This document shows positions 1 through 12,200 of a stretch of 64,000 nt of DNA, piece after piece; within the stretch, counting starts at the first letter, position 1; each line of letters opens with the position of its first letter. Made by a program: the position numbers and the translations under genes. Below the pieces are notes generated by a model. It had not been told where the DNA came from, searched no databases, and saw nothing but the letters and a program-made list of their open reading frames with translations. The DNA lies in assembly GCA_902729315.2 (NCBI GenBank), contig LR746277.1:3229001-3293000 (forward strand), given 5' to 3'. Source of the DNA: Spirodela intermedia (lineage: Eukaryota > Streptophyta > Magnoliopsida > Alismatales > Araceae).

Positions 1-2083
1 TTCCTTCCTCTGGGCGCTCAAGATCAGAGTGTAGCTCTCGGACCATACGCCGCAGCGGCCGGTACCTTGGACAGCAATGGTCGGGCAAATATTCTCAAGC
101 CATGAAAAGAATCTTCGTTAGGCCTATCGTTGTTCGCCACAACTCCCTATCATTGCAATAAATGCCAGAATAAATGGTATCGTTCCCTTACATTCGGGAC
201 GAAAACTTACCATCGTACAATTTACCGAAGCCCGATTCATCTCTCACCTCTTTCTCTCTCACACTTTCGAGGGAGGGAGGGAGAGAGAGAGAGAGAGGTA
301 GGAAAATTGATGCGCCACATGCAGAGGCTATGGACGGAGGACGGGGCTAAAGATTCGTGTCACTTGTTAATGGATTTCCTCTGCGCAGGTTGTCTGCAGT
401 ACAGAGTAAGGAAGGGGTGGGTTCCGTGTGCCAAATCATGAGAAAGGCGAGAGATGCTCTCCTCGTGACAGCAGGGGCCAACCCACCGGCCATCGCAGTT
501 GCACTGCCTTTCTCGTCCCTGCGGGCGTACGTAAACCAGAATGTTTCCTCCCTTCCCCTCGCAAAATAATATGCAAGCATCACGTCAAAAACTCTCTCTA
601 AACCCTACCGTGCTAACCCATCAGATTGCCGTATGAAGCACGGGAGAACAATCATACCCCACTGGACTAACTGTTCAAGGGAATCTCCATAAATATTTCC
701 AGAGACCTAAATCATTGAAAATCTCCTTTCTGCTGCACATGAACCCATACCTTCCATTGGATCAAACTGGTGTTTGAGATGTGCCCATGAGCCCGAATAA
801 CGATAACTATTGCTACGAGACAACAATATTGAATAATAGTGATATTTGAAGCTTGTATTTTGGACAAAAACAATACTATGGAGGGGAAAAAATCGACATA
901 TCCGCCAAAATCACCCATTTAGACAGTTTTCCGTATTTCCTCCGTAGAATTGAGAGGACAAGGCAGCGCCCGGATAAATCAAGAAAGCTTGAAATGGAAA
1001 CAAGCATGTTTTTTCAAGCGACTTGGGCTCCACCTGAAGTAATAAAGCGGATGGATGCCTGCATCCCTTCCACAAATGCGGAAAGGGGGGGGGAGAGGGT
1101 GAGCGGGGGGTGAGAGGGAGAAGGGGGCAGCCTTGCAAGATCCCAAGAACACGACAGGAATGATCCGTTAGGGGGGCAAGGTGACCGCCAAAAGTTCCTG
1201 CTTTGCGAAATTTCATGATTTTGTTCAAGGGGACAAAAGGCAGGAACTATGGAGGGTCCAAGACTAAGATGCAACCCCATGAACAAACAACCATCAGACA
1301 TATCCGGAACCCAGGTACAGAAAACAAGAACTAAGGCCGAGTGCAAGACAAGGGAATCTTAAACTACAGACGATATGCCCCCAATTCTTTCTCAGAGAAT
1401 AGAATGGCCATATATCATGATTGCCCTCATTGAAACCCCACTGACTGCCCTTTCGCATTATTCTCTCTCTCGTCTAATGAGCCGGGGGGACAGCATGAGG
1501 ATGCGGGAGGCATCCTTAGTTCGATTATTTCTTAAACAACGCCCAGTGCAAGAGGAAGGCATAACCTAAAGCAGAAAAGCTGGAGACCGTAGTAAAAAAA
1601 CAACAACTACAAATCTAGTTGCCTCTTTTACTATAACTATTATATAGCCCTACTGTCGTCTCGAGCTTGCAGCGGACCAGCGTGTGTGTGTGAAGAACAT
1701 GGAAAACATAACGAATGCACTGCTTGAAACAACGGTAGCTACCTCATGGAAATGCATCATAGGTTTATGGCGCTTGGGGAGATGAAATCTCACAGGGGAG
1801 CGGTGGAGAAAGAGGGCTTTTACAGTGCTCGAACGTTTCTCCAACGTGCGCCATGGGTATATACCCCAACCATGCACGAGTGCTGTCTTGCAGTCCTGCC
1901 TCGTTCACATTCCCTTCTGAGCTAGAACTGGTTAGGGTTGAGGCTTTTAGGTGGAACCCACAGATGTAACCGTATTGCCACCCTCATTCTTCCTCAGCTT
2001 GGTGGGTTTCACATTCCGAAGAAGAAGGGGGAAATCCATAGTACGAGGAGACAAGCAGAAGAAATGAGTACTGGGTTAGGGTT
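1..2083. other. 3' flank of the GRAS gene, no confident gene
   Basis: No open frame here resembles a known protein. A short (GA)n tract lies at 281-297. The stretch from about 1120 to 1495 is a dispersed repeat that recurs in the CWC25 intron (listed separately). On the minus strand an acceptor-like site near 156 leads into a 40-codon frame ending near 22. It could be the last exon of a gene to the left, but nothing else supports it. In LAS-family genes the 3' flank can carry axil-specific enhancer sequence (known for Arabidopsis LAS), so regulatory content is possible, though I see no motif that proves it. Confidence 0.5.
1120..1495. repeat. dispersed repeat, copy A
   Basis: This segment aligns with 10958-11335 in the same orientation. 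Shared landmarks in the same order include a block reading 'gatcccaagaac', a 'catgattatg/catgattttg' block, a 'cggaac' block followed by 'cagaaaacaagaac', a 'ttctttctcag' block and a final 'agcc.gggggga' block. Similarity by eye is well below identity, with many small indels, so the copies are old. No coding capacity is shared. It is probably a fragment of an unclassified transposable element. Confidence 0.6.
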
Positions 2084-3346
2084 TCAGGGCCTCCATGATG
2101 AGACTGAGAACAGTGGCCTGCCTCTCCAGCCGAGGAAGAGTGAGTCCTTCACCATCTGGAGCTGGTATCCCTCCAGCGGGTAGTGTATCCTCAGCAGAAG
2201 CTTCGCCTGTGACAGCGAGAACGGGCTGAGCGGCAGGTTGGCGAAGCCTGCCCCCCACAGGGCCCTCTCCCAACGCTCGAACCGCTCATGTCTCTCCCTC
2301 CTCTCATCTCCCTCTGCCGCCACCACATCTGCAATCTCCCTCCCGAACCACACCTGCTCCACCGTCAGTCGCTCCTGGCTGCTCGCCGGAAGCGTGGCTT
2401 CGAGAGATTCGAACATGGCAGTGTAGTGATCGACTGCCCCCATGAACCGGTGTAGAAACACCGGCGAGTTATGGTTCGCTTCCCTCTCTGCCACGGTGAC
2501 CACAGCCGGGTTCATCGCCTTGATCGCCCGCAAGAACGGCTGGATCTCCGTCGACTCGGCCCTGAGCAGCTTGTGGAGGAAGAGAACGCAGTTGACTGCC
2601 AGAGTTTCACCCGGGTGGAGCTGGAAAGCCGAGAGGTTGAAGAAACCGGAAGAACTATCAATACCAGTGTGATCGACGCCGCTCATGATGCCGGTCGAGG
2701 GGAGGAGGAGAGGGAAGAACTGGAATCTGAGCCCTAGGGACTGAGCGAAGCACTTGAGGCGCTCGCCAGTGCGGCTGAGGGTGTTGAGATCTGTTCCCGT
2801 GCCTGTGATCCGTACTGACGGGCGATTTGCAGCGTCATACCGCTCGGCTATGGCCTGGAGAAGAGGCGGCCATTGCACCCCGTGCGCCGTGTCGAAATCC
2901 AGGATGTGGATTGAGCGGCGACCATCGACTGCCTCAAGGATGGCCTGGTTTGCGGTGAGATGGCAGAACCTGATGAAAGGTGTGACCTGGTTGAGCATGA
3001 GGTACGCCGACTGTAGGGCATCCGGATCTGGCGGCGGCAGCACGGGAGAAGCAGCAGCGGCGGCGGCGAGGGCTTGCCGGTTGACTCGGAGAGAAAGAGC
3101 GCGGGAGAACAAGTGGGCGAGGCGGTCGACGGAGTCGCCACATGGGGAGGCGGCGGTGGAAAGGAGGGAGATTGCATGACGTGCGGCGGGGAGATTTCCA
3201 CGACTGATCAGATCTGCGCAGGTGATCATCAGCTCGCGGATGTGGGTGGACTGGGTGATGAACCCATGATGGTGGTGGCGGTGGTGGGAACGGTGGTGGT
3301 GGTCGGAGTCGTCTTCTTCGTCATGGGAATTGAGTGAGCTGAGCAT
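2084..3346 (-). CDS. LAS: GRAS transcription regulator, LATERAL SUPPRESSOR/MONOCULM1 type
   Basis: Single-exon gene for 420 residues. The start MLSSLNS resembles the MLRSL start of rice MOC1. A short acidic stretch and a histidine-rich run (residues 16-28) precede the GRAS domain. That domain shows leucine heptad repeat I (about 35-100), a VHIID-type motif as IHILDFD (146-152), leucine heptad repeat II around HPGETLAVNC (244-253), a PFYRE-type region with VAEREANHNSP (285-295), and a SAW region ending LFSVSSWRP (412-420). The C-terminal end and the overall length match LAS (Arabidopsis), Ls (tomato) and MOC1 (rice), nuclear regulators needed to start axillary meristems and hence branching or tillering. 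The reading frame is intact and GC-rich. A TATA box lies about 290 bp upstream (3637-3643). Other GRAS clades are less likely because of the short N-terminus and the LAS-like ends. Function is inferred from family membership. Confidence 0.9.
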   Translation of the reverse strand: MLSSLNSHDEEDDSDHHHRSHHRHHHHGFITQSTHIRELMITCADLISRGNLPAARHAISLLSTAASPCGDSVDRLAHLFSRALSLRVNRQALAAAAAASPVLPPPDPDALQSAYLMLNQVTPFIRFCHLTANQAILEAVDGRRSIHILDFDTAHGVQWPPLLQAIAERYDAANRPSVRITGTGTDLNTLSRTGERLKCFAQSLGLRFQFFPLLLPSTGIMSGVDHTGIDSSSGFFNLSAFQLHPGETLAVNCVLFLHKLLRAESTEIQPFLRAIKAMNPAVVTVAEREANHNSPVFLHRFMGAVDHYTAMFESLEATLPASSQERLTVEQVWFGREIADVVAAEGDERRERHERFERWERALWGAGFANLPLSPFSLSQAKLLLRIHYPLEGYQLQMVKDSLFLGWRGRPLFSVSSWRP

Positions 3347-3636
3347 CTCAGGCTATTGAGTGGAGGAGAGCTGACGAGGGATGAGAGAGGGAAGATGCTC
3401 GTGGGGTGGTGAGGGAAGAGGGGGAGTGACTGGGGACTTCGCATTCCCTTACTTTAATAGAACATCTGAGAATGCAGCTACTTGGAAAAGACATGATCTG
3501 CCAAAAACAGGGATTGTGGAGTGGTAGGAGTGGCTGCTGCTTGTCTCTGTGGTAGCACACTGTTCACAATTCCCTTCCCTCTCCCTCTCTCTATCTTAGC
3601 ACCGCCCTCCTGCCCGAGGAGAGAGCAATGGTAGGA

Positions 3637-3643
3637 TTTTATA
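3637..3643 (-). promoter_or_regulatory. probable TATA box of the GRAS gene
   Basis: On the minus strand the sequence reads GGTATAAAATCC. It would place the transcription start near 3607 and give a leader of roughly 260 nt before the ATG at 3346. The leader is rich in CT/GA runs. Position and match are good, but there is no transcript evidence. Confidence 0.5.
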
Positions 3644-6600
3644 CCTCTTCCCTTGTCTTTTTCCGCATCTTTCGCTCTTGGACAGCCAGGCCCCCGGGCT
3701 TAGACACAGGAGATAGATGAGATATATGGAGGTCTCCAAAGGATCGGATGGAACAGGAAGCTCAGTGGGGATTAGCACGCTATGCAGGGAGAGCCTGCAC
3801 GAGCGGCAGAGCAAGCCAAGCAAAGGGAAAAGAGGAGAGGGGGAGTTCTTGAGAGAGAGAGAGGCAGACTTGGGTATTTGTGTAGCAATAGTAATCAGGA
3901 GAATGATAAGGCGAGGAATGTCGAAATAATTAAAAAGGATACCGAAACATCACCCGTTCCCGGTACTAATCCAGGCCGCTGAGAGGAGGCAGAGCAGCCC
4001 CAGGCTTCTCACCTGCTACAACAGTTCCAGGCTTCTCTACCCTCTCTCACTCCCTCACGAATCAGTCACACACGCAAAGCTTTTAATGGGTGAATGGAGA
4101 CTACACACGCCCTCCACCCCCAACCATTCTCTGCTTTGTCTCCTTGTGGGATCTTCATTGATGGCTTTCAGATAACTTCCTTGCCCCCCTCCCCGCTCCT
4201 TCCCTCCCGGTTGTCAGTATAGGAGAAGACTGTCGGATCAAGCAACCCTCTCTTCCCCACCTCTCTGTCTCTCTCTCTAGAACCTTTTCCCTTTTACAGT
4301 GGCAGTAAAGAGGAGGGGAGAGGTGACAGCAAGAACAAGGGGGTCACCGCAAAGTCCAGCCTCCGTAATGGTTCCCCGCCCGACCACCCCCATTGTTCTC
4401 TCACATCAACGGGAAATCAGGGCATCTTCTCACAGCCCAGTATGAAGCAAACAGAATATAGCAGGCCCAGGGGAGACAAAGCCCATATGCCCGAATAGAC
4501 TTTCTAATTCAGACCCACGTCCCCATATCAAAGCAATACCATAAACAGCAGTAGATCGTCATCAGCATCTCCTCCCCGCCCTCCCGGTCCCTTCAAAGCT
4601 GTCTGCTTAGTCATCCGTGACTTTGTCAAGATCCCTTGCGTTTATGCATCAGATGACGGATTTCCGCGTCAGATGGAGATCTAGTCTCATATATAAACAT
4701 CAGAAGAGACCCTTCTCTCTCCACCACTGCAGAAGGAATCTCCCTCTCTCTCTTTCAAAGCGGAGAAAAGGGGACAAGAGGAGAGGGAAGATGGTAGAGA
4801 GCTGTAGGTGAGGAGGAGAAGAGGACCATGGGGAGAGACGCTGGTGCTGGATTGATCGAACTTGTGCAACAGGCAACGAAGCAGAGAACAGACGAAAGGA
4901 GAAAGGAGTGCTGGTAACGTTGGTAAATCTTACCTCCGTCACATTAATGTCACTGATTTGACGTGAACAAAAGTCCACCTCTTTGAGGAGAATCTTCTGC
5001 CATGTGCTATTTTATCTACCTCGCCGATCTAACCTCAACTCCCCCGCAACCCCGCTCTCGCTGTCCCTCCCTCTATCCAGATTTTTCCCTTCCCTTCCCT
5101 TGCAGATGCCAGGAATGGGCCTTGCTCATTTAAAGATGCCAAGCTGAGTTCGGGGGGTAGAGAGAGAGAGAGAGGGAGGGAGTGGTGCAGTCTTGAGTGG
5201 AGTTCAAGGCAGGGAAAGGAGAGACACCCGTCGATTGGGAAGGGGAACCGTTCGAGTAGACATTATAAAAACCTAGAGAACCGACCGGAAAGTTGCGAAA
5301 AAAGAGAGAAAAAAAATTAAAGCCGATCCACTGGTAAATATTTTTTCATTGTTATCTCAAATCCCAAAGTGGCCTACGGCGGAACTGCTCCCATCCCATC
5401 CCCGCTTTCGAAACCCAAACGCGTTGCTGGGTACCGGTGCTGGTGCGCCACCGTCTGTCAGGTTTGACATTTTTACAGGATGCGAGGCGGAAACGAGAAG
5501 ACAGAAGGAATTTCAGACGGTCTGGAGGAACCAGAGGGTTCCTCGGAAAGGACCTTTCCGACTCCTTCAACTGGGTCTTCTTCTTCCTTCCGCTTCCCTC
5601 CCACGGGTTTTCTCTCTCCTATCTTTTCATTGCTACTCATGTCATGAAGCTATCTGCCTCCTCTCTCTTTCCCCTCATCATCATACATACCACACCAGCC
5701 GTCCACGCCGTAGATCCCGGCACCTCCTTCCCCCTTGCTCGCAACTTTTCAAAAGGGTTGAGGCGTGCAGACCTACCCATGAACTTCGATGAAGCTGTGG
5801 TTCTCTGGCGGAACATTTAGGCTTGAACCAACCCAGGGACCGCGATGTTCTCTCTCCTTGTTTTCCTGTGGAGAGCAAAAATAAAATCAGTCTTATTGTG
5901 AGTGCATGTCGGACATCCATACGATGACGACGGACACTCTCCAAAGCTATTTATTTCTTTATTTGAAAGCGCTCTCTCTCTCTCTCATCCCGTCCATTCC
6001 TCTCGATTTATATAATACAGCTGACATGAATAGAACCATCTAAAAAATATCTCGAAAACTTGACGTAGCATTCTATATCTGAGACGTTGGACATTCAAGA
6101 TATAGAAATTCTTCAGACTAGTTAAGAAACATGCCCGAATATGTTAGACCCGTAAATCTGGAAGATGTAGAACACGAATCAGTCTCATATTATTTACTCT
6201 ACGCACGATGTTCCGACTTTATGATACCTCTATTCCACCTACTATTCCTGTTGGAGAACATGACCTCGGCATCAAACATTTGACGTAGATGGCCTCTTAT
6301 TCCTTTTCTGACTTTGCAATAACTTGAATGGACTAGTCGACTACTTGCTCCACTTGACCAGCGGGACTTCAGCCTGCAGAAGAGTGTGTGAGAGCTCGAG
6401 CTCACAAAGGAAGCAAGGAAAAAGGCTAAGCGTAGCCGGTCCGGCCTCGTTCATCAACGGGCAGACGATACTCCCGTGAGTGGACAGCAGCCCTCCCTCG
6501 TGAATAATATCCAAGATTATTACTCCCAAATTCTTCGTTAATGTACTCACGCTGCGTGTACGAGCAAATTGCTGCTTTTCACTTTATAATATTCTTGTAA

Positions 6601-7924
6601 TTGATATTATTTTTGTAAAGCTTGAATGTACAGCAGTGAAGGAGATAGCTTCTTTCCAGATTCATGAGGGTTCGAAGTAGACCCCATCTCCTAGGTCTCT
6701 CTCCTTACCCTAAAAACGTCAAAAGCTAGAAAGGTATCATCAGGGCTCGAGCCGGATCTCGGCAACGACTTTGTTCCATCTACGTTGACTTTGGTGATCG
6801 TGCCCGAATATATTGGAGCCAATCGATCACTAGAAACTCCACCGATTAACTATTTAAATCATCATTGATTATTTACCTCCTCTGCATGGATTATATATTA
6901 AACACTTCGCAATAGCCTTTTAAGGGTCCGCGTTTAATACAATTAACCGGATATTTAATGGCGGTTTCATTTAATGTTCGTTACATGTTGCGGATTTTGA
7001 TCTTTAAGGTCATATCGTAGGGTTTTTTTTTCCTGTCCAGAGTCAGCCTTATGTTGGAGAGAAAGATGATGGAACGGCGTAGACGGCTGTTTTGTTGACT
7101 TTTGGGTCACTGATGTGACTTTCTTATGCATGATCCTTCTCATACCTCTCTTTCCATCAAAATGTACTGTTTGACTTCGGCGTAGGTCGTTTACTTCAAT
7201 ACAAGAGGAATTTGTTCTCTAGCCAGGTAGGTTTGGAGATTCTACTTACCAATTTACGAGAATCTGTATCAATTTTCACAAGCATAATATTCTCTTTGTA
7301 AAGATTTTTAATATATATATATGACAATAAATAACACAAATTCAAAATACTTGTATTATACTAGTACGACTTTTAAAATCCCCCCTTTCATCTACAAAGC
7401 GTTCATCCTCATTGTGGACGTCATTATGAAACTCCATCCCATCAATGTGGGGTTGGTGAGACCTAGAACAGATTTTATACGACCTTCTATTTGACTTGTT
7501 TGAAAGATGTCAACCCAGATGGTTTACCACTATGCGGATGTCCTTTTTTTTCAAAAAAAAATCTACCCACTATCCAAAAAAGATTTGAATTTTCCTAAAT
7601 AATCTACCCAATATACAGGAGCAAGTGCCATGGCCAAATACCAAGAACAATCATTGGCACAACTTCGTTTGGAGCATCACTATGTATCGAACAATTGAAT
7701 GTTCTTGGAAGACTGGGTTCTCATTCTCAAAAGGATAATGGAACAAAGATCCCAAACTAAACCTGTCCATTTCGTAATGTCGATTTTTAATGCTCGTAAT
7801 TTGGGCTGTGAGAACATCGATTCCCGCAAGAAATGTCACCTTTCACCGGAAAATGCTTGCCAGTGCGTAAACCTGGTCTGTGAACAACATGGTTTTCTGT
7901 GCGAGGTCAGTGTTCGTGAAACAC

Positions 7925-7931
7925 GAGAGAG

Positions 7932-7963
<32 letters not shown>
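7925..7963. repeat. (GA)n microsatellite
   Basis: A nearly uninterrupted GA tract, continuing imperfectly to about 7972. It produces artificial Arg-Glu and Leu-Ser frames on the two strands, which are not genes. Confidence 0.95.
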
Positions 7964-7969
<6 letters not shown>

Positions 7970-8566
7970 AGATGCGAGGCATACCGACATGCGTTAGACC
8001 TTCGACAGTGCAAATCGATCCAATGGGTACAATGCCGTCAGTGGGATATGACAACCGATGGATCGCTGTCCCTGAGAGGATACGATCGCCCGCCCTCTTT
8101 TGCGTTCTCTCGCCAGCGCCGTGTTCCAAGGTGCCCGCGCCTCGAAAGTCAAACCATCTCCTTTAAGATCAATTAAAATAAAACGCGAAGAAAAAGAGCC
8201 CGAGCACGTGCGGTTGTTTCCCACATGAACAGTGCTCCCAGATATGGAGAAGATTGTGAAAGACGTCCAAATAAATAAATAAATAAATCTAGACAGAGAA
8301 AATAGCCCAAAGAGAGAGAAGGCCCCGAGTGCTATAAATTGACTGGACACTTCCGTAGCATTGCACCACGCGTGTCGCTATTTTACTCAGATTCGAAGAC
8401 AAAGAAGAAAACCTTAGGGGAGCAATAGCATGATGATCATCCATCTGGTCCCATCCCTTCCGTATTCGTCGGCTCGAATTCAGCTACACTCGGGACGTTT
8501 CCGTCCTGTTACAAGTCCTGTTTTCTGGGCTTCTCGTGGATTCGCCATGGCCTGAAGCCCTCGGTC

Positions 8567-9151
8567 CTATATCCACGCAGAGACTGGTAAATAAGAGGAT
8601 ATATATGCCCCAGAGAGCTGAGGGGGAGGGGGTCTCTCTTGCTGCTTTCTGCGTCGTCTTCTTCCTCTTTTTCGTCTGTTTAAATTATTCCGCTCTGGGT
8701 CCTCAAAAGGCTGATTCTCTCTCTCGGAAGATGCCGCCCTTGCATGCCTTCTTGTTCCGACTACTAACATAGGATGTGGGTATAGAAAATTGAAGGGACG
8801 GGACGATCGGCCGCTCTGATTCCCAACCTTTCCTCTTCGAGATGGCTCTGCCTTTCTGCCCCTACAAGTAAAGATGCCCTCTCCGCGGCCCCCGTCGGAC
8901 GGCAGCGTTAGAGCGGGGCCGGCGGGCGGGCCTTCTTCAAAGCTGGCGTGTGGATTCTGATTCTCCACTTCTGCCGCTCCGTGCTGCAGCAACAGAGCCT
9001 TCTGCGCCCCCCCTTCCACTGACCCTTTTTCGGCCGAAGGACAGAGGCCCAAGCCCATTTTGTGAAGAATCAATGAGAGATTGCCAATGGAGATGCGATG
9101 GTTGGCCATGTTCCTCAACTGGTCGGCGTACTGTACAGGAACTTGGGGCAC
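8567..9151 (-). CDS. open frame of unknown status downstream of CWC25
   Basis: A 194-codon frame lies just 3' of the CWC25 stop codon on the same strand. Its listed first codon is GTG, and the frame stays open further upstream to about 9225. The N-terminal part (VPVQYADQLRNMANHRIS) has a natural-looking composition. The C-terminal half is low-complexity, with a run of Arg/Lys (RRKRGRRRRRK). I recognise no family. It may be CWC25 3' UTR, an exon of an unrecognised gene, or a chance frame in GC-rich DNA. There is no TATA or splice support. Confidence 0.15.
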   Translation of the reverse strand: MPQVPVQYADQLRNMANHRISIGNLSLILHKMGLGLCPSAEKGSVEGGAQKALLLQHGAAEVENQNPHASFEEGPPAGPALTLPSDGGRGEGIFTCRGRKAEPSRRGKVGNQSGRSSRPFNFLYPHPMLVVGTRRHARAASSERENQPFEDPERNNLNRRKRGRRRRRKQQERPPPPQLSGAYISSYLPVSAWI

Positions 9152-9244
9152 ATCAATATCAGCTTCTTCCGAAATAGCAATATGACAGGGAAAAAGGACA
9201 GAAATTGAGCATAAAATACAGGATTCTGAAACAGTGAGGCGTGA

Positions 9245-12200
9245 TCAATGGCGCCGGAAGGCGTTGCCCTCGTGGGCGGCGGCGCCGCCCTGAAGATAGT
9301 AGGTCCGGCGGCGGACGCTCTCTTCGATGGTGGCGCTGCCCCCTTTCTCGGTCCCGAACATGCTCTTCCGGGTGGCGTCCAGGAAGTTCTTGCCGCCGGT
9401 GTTTCCCTCCTGAGCAGCCTCTTTAGCGTCGGTCTCCGAGGCCTTCTTTATCCGCTTCCATCGCTGCTCCTCGTGGAGCTCGGCGTCCATCTGCATCTCC
9501 CTCAGCCTCGCCACCCGCTCTTCCTCCGTCAATCTTGGGGCCCTCCGAGGGGGGGGAGGAGGAAGACTCTGCCTGGATCCATGCCTCCCGGTGGAGCTCT
9601 GGTTGGTCTCCCTTGGTCGGCTCCGCCGCCCACCGTCGCCGTCAAGATCACGTTCAGGTGACTTGTGCGGCCGTTCTCCGCCGCCGACGCCGCTGCCGTC
9701 GGGGCAGGCACGGCGGCGCTCGGATGACGGGTGGGCTCTCTCTTGTTCATCGTGGCGGCGGGTGGCATGGCGATGGTCGGAGACCACCACCGCCGCCGCC
9801 CTGTCTCTCCTCCGGTCATCTTCTCGATCTGTCCCTGAACGACGATGCTTGGATCTTGATCTGTCACCGTTTCTCTCATCGTTGGATCTGCCAGAGTCCT
9901 CCGAGTCGCTGGATTCGGCCGAATGTTTGCCGTGCTTCGATTTGCCGTGGTGATGCCTCTTGTGTTCTTTCTTCTTCTTCGTCTTCTTCTCTTTCTTGTC
10001 GCCCTTCTCCTTTTGCTTTTTCTCAGCCTCCACCTGGAATAAAGAAGCTAAGTTTTTCTGATGTTTCCACAGACAATTCATAAACAGGGGCGTGGGTAAG
10101 GGGGAGGGGCACTTACAGACTTCTTAATCATGGCCATCTGGACGGGATTGTTCTTGATGCGTGCAATTGCCTCCTGTTCCCGCTGCCTGATGAGGAGTAA
10201 TGGGTCAGAATGCAGTTTTCGCCATGCATCATTTGCGGATTGAGGTTTGCTCTCCTCGAATAGAGCTCCAGGGGTTGCTGCCTGAACATAAACGAAATGA
10301 ATCGCACATTAGCGTCGAGATCGCTGAAGCAAGCTGTAATATGCTAAAAAATCTGCATATATAATGTGGTTGCAAGATTGTTCGTGTAAGGTACTGGCAC
10401 GAATACGTTTGAAAGTATTAACAAGAAACAGGGCTACACTTTCATGGGATGATGTTTATCAGAAAAAGTTACCTAATATGTGGCCAATAATGTCATAGTA
10501 AAAAGCTGGGTCTCAACTTAATTGTAGTTCAGCACGTAGTATACCATTAAAAATAAAAAGTAAATGTTCTTCCTTTTTCAATTTGAAGAAATTGATGAGG
10601 AAAGGATCTCATCGGAAAGGAAGAAGCTAGATGACTGATTGGGCATTGAGTGTTATTAGGGATTAACAAACTCAGATGATCCAAAATGACAGTAGGCATA
10701 ATCCTATGAACAGTTTTGGAAGTAAAGGTCAAAACTGAAATCTGCAAGGAGGAAAGAAAAGCACGGGATAGAGAACTTGAGAAAAATGTATGGCATCATC
10801 AGCGGAGGAAGGGCAAGATAAGCTGAATACAAATCTGAAACTGGTATAACACCAGCCCATTCTTGTTGGTCTAACTGAATCAACAGGCAAATGATACAGC
10901 AGACTAATATGGCAACCTTTTGAGGGAGGGAGGGAGGGGGAAATTTGTGGAGTAGGAGAATTGGGTAGGCTTGGCAGATCCCAAGAACTCGAAAGGGATG
11001 ATTCCTTGAGGGGTTGATCAGCAACAGGTCCTGATTCGAGACATTCCATGATTATGCTAGAGTAGGAAAAAAAAGAGCCAAGAATTAAGGTGGATCAAAG
11101 ATGAAAGTATAACGCCTATGAACGCCGACCATACACAACCCGGAACAGTGATGCAGAAAACAAGAGCAAAGCCCCCTTCCTCAGAGCACAATACAACGGC
11201 ATTCCAAAACTACACGAGATACTCCCATCCCCTCTTCTTTCTCAGATAAGTGAAAGATCATACATGATGATCAACCGCGTTAAACCTATGGCCACACTTC
11301 TCATCACTCAGTGATTAGCCTGGGGGAATAAGACTGATCATACACTAAGCACAAATCAATTTCCCCTTTTTTGTATCGTGGGGAGGGGGGAAGGAAGGGC
11401 TTCAGTCAGAGTGAGTAGAGTCATCATGATTTCAAATTTGCTAAGGATAGAATAGGGTAAGGGAAAAAAAAATAACATTGTTTATGACACAGCGAAAGCT
11501 ATAATGCAAGCCTAAAAAAAGAAAAACTATCTTAAAAGTTAAACGTCTGAACAGATTTACCAATAAGTAAAAAGAGAACCTCAAAAGAAGTAAGCCCAGA
11601 ATATTTCTGCTGCACCTAATCCATACATGTGCCTATTTCTTCAACGACTGTTTGGAAATGAAACAGAAAAAAAAGAAAACAAAGGAAATAAAGGTGTGAG
11701 TGATCCGGAAATGGAATCCTAGGAAGACGCATACGTCTAACGGTCAAAGATAGGCAAAAAAACTTTGGGCGTCGGGACACTAATGGGCCAAGTTTAACCG
11801 AGGTAGATTTCGGTACACTCAGGGTGAAAAAAATCCTTGGTCTAAACCTATAAAAATGAGTCCTAGATCAAAATTGCTTCACTCATTCCCTGCCTTGAGA
11901 TGGACCAGGTCAGGTAAATTTTTTCGATAATATGTTGGAGTGCAACAAAGTAGATAGAGTCATGATATTTCGCATTCTTCTGAATCCATCAAGAAACAAT
12001 AGATTTCGAACTATTATGATAGTCAGAATCCATCCTGATATAAGGTCAATTACACCAAAAAAAGAAAATCAAATTCCAGAAAGACAGACTACAGTCAATT
12101 AACTACTACAGTTTTTTGTGTTGGTACTAAAGGGAAAAAAGTTTCTTCAGATGGTTTCATAGTCAAACAAACATTATTAAACTTTAATCTAATTATGAGA

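Larger units (their letters stand above)
3347..8566. other. intergenic: GRAS 5' region and spacer
   Basis: About 5.2 kb between the GRAS gene and the CWC25 locus. The first 1.8 kb is rich in polypyrimidine and GA runs, including 5161-5176, as expected for a promoter and leader region. Beyond about 5.9 kb the DNA becomes AT-rich. Open frames such as 5349-5792 and 5437-5820 overlap each other in different frames and resemble nothing I know. I see no gene, RNA gene or complete mobile element. Confidence 0.5.

Noticed and set aside
1-156. Possible terminal exon of a minus-strand gene at the left edge
   Set aside because: There is only an acceptor-like site and a 40-codon frame. Without more sequence to the left this cannot be supported.
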